Shown here piece by piece: positions 1 through 6,994 of a stretch of 33,630 nucleotides of DNA. The stretch is from Porticoccaceae bacterium UBA1989. Lineage in GTDB: Bacteria; Pseudomonadota; Gammaproteobacteria; Pseudomonadales; Porticoccaceae. Made by a program: the position numbers and the translations under genes. Under the pieces are notes generated by a model that ran no database searches, had not been told where the DNA came from, and worked only from the letters and a program-made list of their open reading frames with translations. The DNA is taken from positions 58,104 to 91,733 of the forward strand of contig DDDD01000057.1 in NCBI GenBank assembly GCA_002335945.1. The letters run 5' to 3'. Position 1 is the stretch's first letter; each line of letters begins with the position of its first letter.

Positions 1-675
1 TACCAGTCGTTAATGACAGCACTGGCGGCGGTGGCCATTGCCTCTATGTTAATAGGTAACTGGTTGGCCCTGCGCCAGGAAAACATTAAGCGTCTGCTGG
101 CCTATTCTTCTATTGCCCACTTTGGTTATCTGCTTGTGGTGTTGATCGCGCTCTCTTATAGCGGCGCCGAAGCGGGCTTAATCCGCGAGGCAATTACGTT
201 CTATTTGGCGGCTTATATCCTGACGACATTGGCAGCCTTTGCTGTGATTGCCAGTATCGCAGGGGAAGATGAAAGAAAAAATCGTATCGCCTCATTTGAC
301 GGCCTATTCTGGCGTAGGCCTATCCAAGCATTTAGCTTAACGGTCGCCATGCTTTCTTTTGCAGGTATCCCACTGACGGCTGGCTTTATCGGAAAATTCT
401 ATATCATTAGTGTGGGTATTCAGTCTCAGCTATGGTGGCTGATCACGGCACTGGTGATAGGTAGTGCGATTGGAATTTATTATTACCTGCGCATTATTTT
501 TGCCATGACTATGTCTGCTGGTATGTCTGTTAATGATGAGGGTAAAGATGAGATAAATGTCGCGCAAAATGCCTCAGTATCCTCACAGGACGTATTGGCT
601 ATGCTATTACTAATAATGGTGTTATTACTTGGCACTTGGCCGCAACCGTTTATTGAATTTGCGGGTCGGCTCTAG
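1..675 (+). CDS. nuoN: NADH-quinone oxidoreductase subunit N (3' part)
   Basis: This is the C-terminal part of a proton-pumping membrane subunit of respiratory complex I. The reading frame is open from the first base of the window, so the gene starts upstream; an internal ATG at 13 is not the true start. Visible are the antiporter-like motif RQENIKRLLAYSSIAHFGY (around residues 21-39 counted from that ATG), the segment SFAGIPLTAGFIGKFY, and several hydrophobic membrane helices, all typical of NuoN. The C-terminus (LLLGTWPQPFIEFAGRL) matches the normal end of the family, so the 3' end looks complete. NuoN normally closes the nuo operon; the next gene, 65 bases on, is unrelated. An aerobic or facultative respiratory lifestyle follows. 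Mrp or NuoL/M antiporter paralogues are less likely because of the motif set. Confidence 0.93.
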   Translation, partial: YQSLMTALAAVAIASMLIGNWLALRQENIKRLLAYSSIAHFGYLLVVLIALSYSGAEAGLIREAITFYLAAYILTTLAAFAVIASIAGEDERKNRIASFDGLFWRRPIQAFSLTVAMLSFAGIPLTAGFIGKFYIISVGIQSQLWWLITALVIGSAIGIYYYLRIIFAMTMSAGMSVNDEGKDEINVAQNASVSSQDVLAMLLLIMVLLLGTWPQPFIEFAGRL

Positions 676-740
676 CCTCAATTCCAACAATGATTTATCA
701 GAAAATAGAAAAAGTAATTAAAAAACAACAGGAGTACCCT

Positions 741-1160
741 ATGTTACGTTCAGTTGATCTAAGTGATTACATGCTCCATGATCCGGTGAAAATTTCACCT
801 GAAGATGAGGTGTTTACGGCTATCTCCCTTATTCAAGACAACAAAGTATCTGGCGTCTGCGTTGTAGATGGCGAAGGTATGTTGGTTGGGGTGCTTTCAG
901 AATTGGACTGTCTGCGAGCAATTCTGGGTGCAACCTACAATGAGAATGGCTATGTGGGTAAGGCCAGTGAATATATGAGTAGAGATGTTGATTTTTGCGA
1001 TATTCATGCCGACCTTGTGGATGTGGCTACCGACATGCTGGCTAAGGGGCATCGTCGCCGACCCGTGCTAGATCATGGCAAATTGGTTGGGCAGATTACC
1101 TGCCGACAGCTATTGAGTGTGGTGAGCCATTTTAATGAGACCGCGGCGAAGGCTACTTAA
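741..1160 (+). CDS. CBS-domain pair protein
   Basis: A 139-residue protein made almost entirely of two CBS domains (about residues 12-65 and 75-130), a module that usually binds adenine nucleotides and modulates a partner. The hallmarks seen are YMLHDPVKISPEDEVFTAISLIQDNKVSGVCVVD followed later by DMLAKGHRRRPVLDHGKLVGQITCRQLL. I chose the ATG at 741 over the in-frame ATG at 690 because a clear ribosome site (GGAG at 731-734) sits 6 bases upstream, and the 17 extra residues are Lys/Gln-rich and unlike the family. No catalytic domain is attached, so the target is unknown. It lies between nuoN and a convergent kinase gene; nothing ties it to either. Confidence 0.85.
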   Translation: MLRSVDLSDYMLHDPVKISPEDEVFTAISLIQDNKVSGVCVVDGEGMLVGVLSELDCLRAILGATYNENGYVGKASEYMSRDVDFCDIHADLVDVATDMLAKGHRRRPVLDHGKLVGQITCRQLLSVVSHFNETAAKAT

Positions 1161-1220
1161 TTCGCAACTCTGAAGGCTTTTTAATTCTGCTGCCGCTGGG
1201 GCTTTCTAGTCAAGCTGCTG

Positions 1221-2213
1221 CTAAAGCCTCTTGATCTGACGATTACTGTCTAGCTGATATAAATAATCCACTCGGCTGGGCATTTCTTCCAAGCAATGTT
1301 CAGTAATACGCTGATAATACTGAATAAATCGCAGTATCTCAGCAGCATTCATCAGGGGCTTGGCCATTTTTCGCTCCTGTTCAAGACGCCATTTAAAGAT
1401 GGTATCGAACGACGGGGCGCACAACATCAACAATGTATCCGCCAGTCCAAATAGCCTTTGATAGTCATCAGCCAATGCCGTATTGACGTAAGTGCGCCAA
1501 ACAGCATCGGCGTCTTCTAAGGCTTCAAGTTCATTAATGGGAGTCACCAGGGCTGATTGCTCCTGGGCGGTTGCACCCATACACCAGCCCTCCAAAATAA
1601 TTAAGCCAACCGGGCCTCGAACGATTTCACATTGTTCAGGGGCCAAGCGATCATCCGTGCTCTTATCGAACCGAGTAATTAATGTGTCGGATTCTGCCTC
1701 CACCAGGCCATTAATCGTGGCAATAGCCAGATCCACATCATGGGTCCCAGGCACACCTCGGGTTGCTAGTAATGGGTGGACATCTTTAGCCAGTTGCAGG
1801 CGCTCGGCCTTGCGGAGATAGAAGTCATCCAGAGACAGCGCGACAGTGCGGATATCATGTTGTTCGGCGATACAGGTGCAGAGATAGTCTGCCAGAGTAG
1901 ACTTACCTGAGCCCTGAGACCCGTTAATGCCAATAATTCGGGTTCCCGAATGACCGGTAGTCTGTTGCTTAGCAAAGTCCTCCAAAAGAGGACTATACCA
2001 ACGTTGGGCTGTTTCAAGATAGCGCTCGGGAAGTTGATTGCGCTGTAGAAATTGTTGCTGTGCGGGCGTCATAGGCTGGAGGCTAATGGAGTCTGGGGTG
2101 TGACCATAGATTAGCATAGCCCCGCGAGGTAAAAACAGTCTCCCGAGAAATAATATAAGCGTAGTGTCTAACGCGCTATTTTTGAGGGGAATAGGAAGTG
2201 ATCTACGCACCAT
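1221..2213 (-). CDS. P-loop kinase, D-glycerate 3-kinase-like
   Basis: A cytoplasmic kinase of the plant-type D-glycerate 3-kinase/COG4240 group. The Walker A motif GSQGSGKST is at about residues 98-106, followed by the LSLDDFYL motif and LILEGWCMG, all typical of the family; the C-terminal half contains FKWRLEQERKM. The expected reaction is ATP-dependent phosphorylation of D-glycerate to 3-phosphoglycerate, but members have been annotated only as 'predicted kinase' in many genomes, so the substrate is inferred. The start is uncertain: the ATG at 2213 has no good ribosome site, and its first 32 residues are hydrophobic and unlike a kinase N-terminus. ATGs at 2117 and 2072 are alternatives, the latter giving the family-like start MTPAQQQFLQ. 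It is divergent from the phosphatase gene. Confidence 0.75.
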   Translation of the reverse strand: MVRRSLPIPLKNSALDTTLILFLGRLFLPRGAMLIYGHTPDSISLQPMTPAQQQFLQRNQLPERYLETAQRWYSPLLEDFAKQQTTGHSGTRIIGINGSQGSGKSTLADYLCTCIAEQHDIRTVALSLDDFYLRKAERLQLAKDVHPLLATRGVPGTHDVDLAIATINGLVEAESDTLITRFDKSTDDRLAPEQCEIVRGPVGLIILEGWCMGATAQEQSALVTPINELEALEDADAVWRTYVNTALADDYQRLFGLADTLLMLCAPSFDTIFKWRLEQERKMAKPLMNAAEILRFIQYYQRITEHCLEEMPSRVDYLYQLDSNRQIKRL

Positions 2214-2274
2214 TTAATCGTTCATCTGTGCAATAATCAGTAAAGTTTAAATTTAATTGGATAACCCAAAGAAT

Positions 2275-3666
2275 ATGAAACAGATACTGCTTAGCGCCAA
2301 AGTAATCCTTGGGACCTTCTTTTTCCTGGTAATCACTCAGTCGATACCAGCCTTTGCTGGTAATGTGATTCTGATTATTGGTGATGGCATGGATGATGCG
2401 CAGATCACCATTGCACGCAATTATCTCGTTGGCCCTAGGGGCAAACTTAGCCTTGATCACCTCCCGGTGAGAAGTAGTGTTCAGGTGCTCAGCGTCTCAG
2501 ATCAGAATCCTAAGCAGGCTGTCTATGTTGCTGATTCCGCCAATAGCGCCACAGCAATTGCCACTGGAGTAGTAACTAGCCGAGGGCGAATAGGGACGAC
2601 AGCAGGCACTGATCTTGATGTTATCAATATTATAGACTTGGCGCAGGAGCGCGGCATTAAAACAGGACTTGTTACAACGGCGAATGTCACTGATGCTACC
2701 CCAGCAGCATTTTATGCCCACACGAACAATCGCGACTGTGAAAATCCCAGCCTGATGGTTGATGTAGAAGTCTATTCTGACGTCTTTGTAGACTGCTCGG
2801 CGGATCTAAAAAGTAACGACGGCAAGGGTTCAATTTCGGAGCAGCTAGTTGGCTCTGGTGTCGATGTGTTTTTGGGTGGGGGTTTAAAGCACTTTACGGT
2901 TCCTGCTGAAGATGCTGGAGACGAAGTACTCGCGATGGCTAAACAGGCGGGCTATCAGGTGGTACTAAACCCAGAGCAGCTCAATAACATTGAGCAGGGT
3001 AAGTTGCTGGGCCTCTTTTCAGAAAGCACTATGCCAGTGATCTGGCGCGGCGAAGATGACCGCAAAGCCGAGCACTCTGAACTGAGCTGGACAAATTCGA
3101 TTCATTGGTCGATGGGCGAAGTCACATACCCTGAACCTATGCACTGTGAAGACAACCCTGACTTTACCGGATTGCCCACCTTGGTAGAGATGACCGACAA
3201 GGCCCTCGCAGTATTAAGCGCCGAAGACAGTGATTTTTTTCTCATGATTGAGTCTGCCTCTATCGATAAACAGGCTCATCGCCGCAAAGCCTGCGGCAGT
3301 ATTGGTGAGTTACAGCAGCTTAACGATGCTCTGGACAGTGCTCTGGTTTTTACTCGTTCTCACCCAGATACCTTGATCCTTGTCACAGCGGATCATGGTC
3401 AGGCAGCTCAGATAATTCCGGAAGAATCCCTGTTCGCTGCCAGTCCTTACCCCATTTATAGTCCTGGTCATGTGGCTCGTATCATTACCCCTGAGGGCCC
3501 CGTCATGGCGATTAACTATGCGACCAATGACTTTGTCGCCGGGGAGCATACAGGCGTCACAGTACCGCTACTGAGTAATAATGTTGGTGTTGGCATCGTG
3601 CCTTCAATGATGACCCAGCCGGAGATATTTGGGCTGATAAAGGACTATTTATTACCCGAGGGTTAA
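2275..3666 (+). CDS. secreted alkaline phosphatase (PhoA superfamily)
   Basis: A 463-residue periplasmic metal-dependent phosphomonoesterase. An N-terminal signal peptide (Lys3, Lys9, hydrophobic core, likely cut after AFA at residue 28) is followed directly by the metal-site motif LIIGDGMDD (Asp37). The catalytic serine motif VADSANSATA places the nucleophile at Ser88, equivalent to Ser102 of the E. coli enzyme. The metal-binding motifs VTADHGQ and GEHTG are present near the C-terminus. I chose the ATG at 2275; a TTG at 2257 would add six residues ahead of the signal peptide. Such enzymes release phosphate from organic esters. I looked for a Pho box in the 61-base gap to the divergent kinase gene and found no convincing one. 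The precise PhoA subgroup is not resolved. Confidence 0.88.
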   Translation: MKQILLSAKVILGTFFFLVITQSIPAFAGNVILIIGDGMDDAQITIARNYLVGPRGKLSLDHLPVRSSVQVLSVSDQNPKQAVYVADSANSATAIATGVVTSRGRIGTTAGTDLDVINIIDLAQERGIKTGLVTTANVTDATPAAFYAHTNNRDCENPSLMVDVEVYSDVFVDCSADLKSNDGKGSISEQLVGSGVDVFLGGGLKHFTVPAEDAGDEVLAMAKQAGYQVVLNPEQLNNIEQGKLLGLFSESTMPVIWRGEDDRKAEHSELSWTNSIHWSMGEVTYPEPMHCEDNPDFTGLPTLVEMTDKALAVLSAEDSDFFLMIESASIDKQAHRRKACGSIGELQQLNDALDSALVFTRSHPDTLILVTADHGQAAQIIPEESLFAASPYPIYSPGHVARIITPEGPVMAINYATNDFVAGEHTGVTVPLLSNNVGVGIVPSMMTQPEIFGLIKDYLLPEG

Positions 3667-3777
3667 TAGACAAAAGATTGATAGCCCGAAGATCAATTAC
3701 CAGAATATTGGCTGTCAGCGCTGAGCTGGTAGTCAGGGACAGATTTAAAATAATAATAATGCCAGGAAATTATCCCT

Positions 3778-4416
3778 ATGTTGACCGTTCACCATTTAAA
3801 CAACTCTCGCTCCCAGCGAATTCTTTGGCTTCTTGAGGAACTTGGGGCTGACTATCAGATTAAAGCGTATCAGCGAGACGCACAGACTAATTTAGCACCT
3901 CCAGAGCTAGAGGCTGTTCATCGGTTGGGTAAGTCGCCGGTAATTACCGATGCTGGTTATACCATCATAGAGTCTGGTGCGATTATTGATTACATCCTGC
4001 GTCATTATGATAAATCTTGCAGTTTGCTGCCCGAGGCTGGTACGCAGGAACATGAAGAGTACTTGCAATGGTTACATTACGCAGAGGGCAGTGCGGCATT
4101 GCCCCTAATGCTCAAACTCTATACCTCAAGACTCTCTGATGGTGGGGTAGAATTACAGCCGCGGATCAGCGATGAAATGGACAGGCATCTGAGCTACCTA
4201 GATCAGGCGTTGGAGGGGGTCGACTGGTTTGTCGGCAATAAACTCTCGGGGGCTGATATCCAGCTGTCCTTTGTGGCGGAAATTGCCCCAATGCTCCATA
4301 CCTCGACAGCTCTGCCTAATCTGGCAGTATTTAAAGCCCGCTGTCATGCTAGACCCGCCTATAGGCGCGCCCTGGACAAAGGTGGTGTTTATGCCTATGG
4401 CCCAGTCGGCACCTAG
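3778..4416 (+). CDS. glutathione S-transferase family protein
   Basis: A 212-residue cytosolic protein with the GST fold order: a thioredoxin-like N-terminal domain (residues 1-80) and an all-helical C-terminal domain. The N-terminus HHLNNSRSQRILWLLEEL is the bacterial GST signature with the Ser/Asn active-site region, and ESGAIIDYIL (about 63-72) is the glutathione gamma-glutamyl binding element. The C-terminal domain shows FVGNKLSGADIQLSFV, matching the conserved N-capping box region. Length is normal. A ribosome site (AGGAAA, 3762-3767) precedes the ATG. It stands alone, with non-coding gaps of 111 bases before and 182 after. Substrate cannot be told from sequence; detoxification or thiol conjugation is the usual family role. 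Confidence 0.88.
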   Translation: MLTVHHLNNSRSQRILWLLEELGADYQIKAYQRDAQTNLAPPELEAVHRLGKSPVITDAGYTIIESGAIIDYILRHYDKSCSLLPEAGTQEHEEYLQWLHYAEGSAALPLMLKLYTSRLSDGGVELQPRISDEMDRHLSYLDQALEGVDWFVGNKLSGADIQLSFVAEIAPMLHTSTALPNLAVFKARCHARPAYRRALDKGGVYAYGPVGT

Positions 4417-4563
4417 CTGTCTTGTTAGGCGCCCTGCACTCCGAGCTGCTATCCACTGAGCAGCCTAGTCGAAAGGCTAGCCTAGCTCTCGAACTGGCTA
4501 AAAACGAAGTTATACTTGGTTTTCTAACAACTTTAACTTCGCTAGATTAAAAACCAAACTCAC

Positions 4564-4575
4564 ATGGCATGCCAT
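4564..4575. promoter_or_regulatory. 12-bp perfect palindrome upstream of the XRE gene
   Basis: ATGGCATGCCAT is its own reverse complement. It lies 24 bases before the ATG of the 72-aa helix-turn-helix gene, where an autoregulatory operator would be expected. Only the symmetry and position are seen; binding is inferred. Confidence 0.35.
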
Positions 4576-4598
4576 TTTTTCTCTTTGAGGGATGTTGT

Positions 4599-4817
4599 AT
4601 GGCTAATTTAAAGCAGCAATTTGGCGCCCGGCTAAAATTGCTTAGAACCCAGAAAGGTATTACTCAGGAATCATTGGCAGCGCAAAGTGACCTTACTATT
4701 GAGTCTATTAGCAATATCGAACGGGGCATCTTTGGACCAAGATTTGGCAATCTTGAGAAGATTGCGGCTGTGCTCGATATTGAGGTAAAGCTGTTATTTG
4801 AATTTAAGGGCGAGTAA
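4599..4817 (+). CDS. small XRE-family helix-turn-helix regulator
   Basis: A 72-residue DNA-binding protein that is essentially one XRE/Cro-CI domain. Seen in order: FGARLKLLRTQKGITQESLA (helices 1-2), SDLTIESISNIERG (helix-turn-helix and recognition helix, about 31-44), and LEKIAAVLDIEVKLLF (helices 4-5). No second domain is present, so it probably acts as a dimeric repressor. I chose the ATG at 4599 because GAGGGA (4587-4592) lies 6 bases upstream; a longer frame from 4569 adds ten residues unrelated to the family. It is followed after 193 bases by a histidine-kinase-like gene on the same strand, with a perfect palindrome in between that it might bind. Its regulon is unknown. Confidence 0.82.
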   Translation: MANLKQQFGARLKLLRTQKGITQESLAAQSDLTIESISNIERGIFGPRFGNLEKIAAVLDIEVKLLFEFKGE

Positions 4818-4852
4818 AAAAATACTATTTAATCAGTTGGCTAGCGATTGAT

Positions 4853-4871
4853 CGTCTATATTTTATAGACG
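4853..4871. promoter_or_regulatory. 19-bp perfect inverted repeat between XRE and kinase genes
   Basis: The arms CGTCTATA and TATAGACG flank a TTT centre. No T-tract follows on the plus strand, so an operator is more likely than a terminator. A second, looser symmetry follows: GTAAC-TATGG (4901-4910) facing CCATA-ACCGTTAC (4926-4938), enclosing a direct repeat of GGTTTCCAT. Together they suggest a regulated promoter for the kinase gene. Confidence 0.4.
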
Positions 4872-5010
4872 GTTGTATGGATCCAGGTATTGCTGTTGTC
4901 GTAACTATGGTTTCCATTACGGGTTTCCATAACCGTTACTCGAGATGCTGTAACTAACAGGATGTTTTTTTTCTCATCGTGAGAAGTAGTCAAAAGGAGA
5001 TTGTAAGCCG

Positions 5011-5994
5011 TTGAAGGGTATAGAGCATGAGCGGGCCGCTAGAGAGGTAGCTCAACGTCAGGTTGAAGAACTGAGTATTGAGCTTCAAGAGGTTACTGAC
5101 AAGTTAAATCAGCGTATCGAAATTGTCACAGAACAGAATGAAAAACTGCGTAAAAATTCCCTTGAACTAGAACAGATCCGTGTGCGCCTAGTGCATTCGG
5201 ATCGTATGGCTACGATTGGAAAACTGGTGGCTGGTCTCGCCGATGAACTCACTGAACCTGTAAGTTTTGTCTCTAATAATCTGTCATCAATGCGTGGCTA
5301 TGTGAGTGATCTCGCTGAGATTATAGGAAAACAAAATTCTTATATTGACAACAACAAATCATTTATATCCTGTGCAAGAATTCGTGAAATAGAAAAATGT
5401 AAAAAGAAAATAGACATCGACTTTGTCCTTCAGGATGGCAGTAAAATTCTGGTTGAATCTGTTGCTGGAATCGAACGTATTGAACGAATGTTGGTGGAGT
5501 TAGCTGATTTTTCAACGGACGAAAATACCGAACTCATCGAAGAAGATATTAATCAATTATTAGATAAAGCGCTTTTTTTAGCGTCCGGTGAACTTCGTTA
5601 CAAGGTTGAAATTGTTAAGGAATATGGCCAGCTTCCCAAGGTCGTTTGTGATCGCAGTGGTATGGTGCAGATGTTCCTTAATATCCTTATAAATGCCGCG
5701 CAAGCTATTGATTCTAAGGGAATTGTCACAATACGAACTGGTATGCATAGCTCCATGATTTGGGTGGATATTGCCGATACCGGATCGGGTGTTTCTGAAC
5801 AAGATTTGGCTAAAATATTTGACCCTTTCTTTACCACTAAGTCCTCAGGAAAAGGTGCGGGACTTGGATTGCATCTGGTGAGAGTTGTGGTTGAAGCCCA
5901 TGATGGGCGGACCACTGTTATGTCGAGGGAGGGCCAGGGGACAACATTTAGGCTGATGTTGCCGGTCAATAATATAACCGAATCTATCGCTTAA
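5011..5994 (+). CDS. soluble histidine-kinase-like protein lacking the phospho-acceptor His
   Basis: A 327-residue cytosolic protein. Residues 5-60 form a coiled coil; residues 60-100 resemble a HisKA dimerisation region, SDRMATIGKLVAGLADELTEP; residues 180-320 are a HATPase_c domain. The ATP-binding boxes look intact: N-box with Asn228 (NILINAAQA), G1 DTGSG (256-260), F-box DPFFTTK and G2 GAGLGL. The H-box, normally HExxNP, reads DELTEP: Asp78 (codon GAT) stands where the phosphorylated His should be, and the Asn is replaced as well. There is no sensor, receiver or membrane segment. The start is a TTG at 5011 with a strong ribosome site AAAGGAGA (4993-5000). Its stop overlaps the convergent rlmA stop by 11 bases. 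It may be a pseudokinase or an ATP-binding partner of another kinase; no response regulator lies nearby. Confidence 0.8.
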   Translation: MKGIEHERAAREVAQRQVEELSIELQEVTDKLNQRIEIVTEQNEKLRKNSLELEQIRVRLVHSDRMATIGKLVAGLADELTEPVSFVSNNLSSMRGYVSDLAEIIGKQNSYIDNNKSFISCARIREIEKCKKKIDIDFVLQDGSKILVESVAGIERIERMLVELADFSTDENTELIEEDINQLLDKALFLASGELRYKVEIVKEYGQLPKVVCDRSGMVQMFLNILINAAQAIDSKGIVTIRTGMHSSMIWVDIADTGSGVSEQDLAKIFDPFFTTKSSGKGAGLGLHLVRVVVEAHDGRTTVMSREGQGTTFRLMLPVNNITESIA

Positions 5995-6820
5995 ATTTTA
6001 TTTTATAGATTTTAATCATAAAGTGAATGTCAGTTTCTAATATTTGTAATTTTGAAATCCCCTCTTGCTGTTCTGCTCGAGCATGCCAGTAATAGGGAGT
6101 CATCTTTAGTAGGTCGAGAATGTCAGGGCCGGTAATAGTAATACTGTCCCTTACTTCCAAGGTTTCCTGTAGGATAAAATCACCGAGGTTATCATCTAGA
6201 TTATTACCCTGGTGGGGCACTTTATTGCTGTAGATATGGTCTGTTAGTCCAGAGAGATGCTCCTCTCCAGGGCCGACCATTATTAGGCTTCCACCAGGCA
6301 CTAACACTCGTGCCGTTTCCTTGGCACTAACGGGTGAAAACACTGAAATGGCACAGTCTATGCTGTCACTGTGCAGTGGCATACTGAAAGCGCTATCAAC
6401 TGCAAGCAGTGCATTAATTTTGCGTTTTGCCGCTAATCGCACGGCGGTTTTTGATATATCAATACCTATCAGCTGCATTGTTCCAGACGCCTGACGCAGC
6501 TGATCTATGTAATAACCTTCACCGCAGCCCATGTCTAATACGCGCTGATCATTCGCTTCTAGATGCACCTGCTTAACAATGGCGTCTGCCAGTAGTTGGT
6601 AGTGGCCCCCGTTCAAAAAGCGTTGGCGACTGCGAATCATCTCATCGCTATCCCCAGGATTACGGCTGCGTTTGTGCTGTGCGAGCAGTAGGTTTAGATA
6701 GCCTTCTTTGGCCATATCAAAGTTGTGATTATTACTGCAGCGATAGGATTTTGCACCTTCCGCAGTGGCTGTCTGTAGCCTGTTATGACAGCTGGGACAT
6801 TTAAATGCTGAGTCATACAT
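5984..6820 (-). CDS. rlmA: 23S rRNA (guanine-N1)-methyltransferase RlmA
   Basis: A SAM-dependent methyltransferase that modifies G745 of 23S rRNA in E. coli. The N-terminal zinc finger is visible as Cys8, Cys11, Cys28 and His32 (CPSC ... CSNNH), followed by the family signature FDMAKEGYLNLLLAQHKRSRNPGDS. The Rossmann SAM motif VLDMGCGEGYY follows, then ISKTAVRLAAKR. I chose the ATG at 6820, giving 278 residues (E. coli about 269), because GAGGAG precedes it by 9 bases and the zinc finger then starts at residue 8. A GTG at 6916 would add 32 Pro/Glu-rich residues. The gene is convergent with the kinase gene and overlaps its end. It follows fhs on the same strand but is separated from it by a terminator-like hairpin. 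Confidence 0.9.
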   Translation of the reverse strand: MYDSAFKCPSCHNRLQTATAEGAKSYRCSNNHNFDMAKEGYLNLLLAQHKRSRNPGDSDEMIRSRQRFLNGGHYQLLADAIVKQVHLEANDQRVLDMGCGEGYYIDQLRQASGTMQLIGIDISKTAVRLAAKRKINALLAVDSAFSMPLHSDSIDCAISVFSPVSAKETARVLVPGGSLIMVGPGEEHLSGLTDHIYSNKVPHQGNNLDDNLGDFILQETLEVRDSITITGPDILDLLKMTPYYWHARAEQQEGISKLQILETDIHFMIKIYKIKFKR

Positions 6821-6927
6821 GGTCACAGTCTCCTCGGCAGGAGGCTGTTCTATAGGAGTCTGTTCAATAGATTGTTTGCGGGAAGGAACAGGTGGATAGA
6901 TAAAAGGCTCGGTCACAATAGACTCAC

Positions 6928-6958
6928 AAAATCTGTAGGCGCGAAGCTTACAGATTTT
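6928..6958 (-). terminator. hairpin terminator of fhs
   Basis: AAAATCTGTAGGC and GCTTACAGATTTT can pair over 13 positions (one G-T) around a GCGAA loop, with terminal T residues on the minus strand. It begins about 37 bases past the fhs stop codon and upstream of the chosen rlmA start, so it should end fhs transcription. Confidence 0.65.
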
Positions 6959-6994
6959 ATGAGGATTTATATACCTCCTAGGGTGGTTTCTAAA

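Noticed and set aside
2214..2274. A Pho box controlling the alkaline phosphatase gene
   Set aside because: No pair of CTGTCAT-like repeats with 11-base period is seen in the short divergent gap.
4462..4478. AGCCT-AGTCGAA-AGGCT as terminator of the GST-like gene
   Set aside because: The short stem lacks a T-tract; support is too weak.
5011..5994. His62 as the alternative phospho-acceptor of the kinase-like protein
   Set aside because: His62 lies 16 residues before the H-box column, at a variable position of the family, and lacks the flanking H-box residues.
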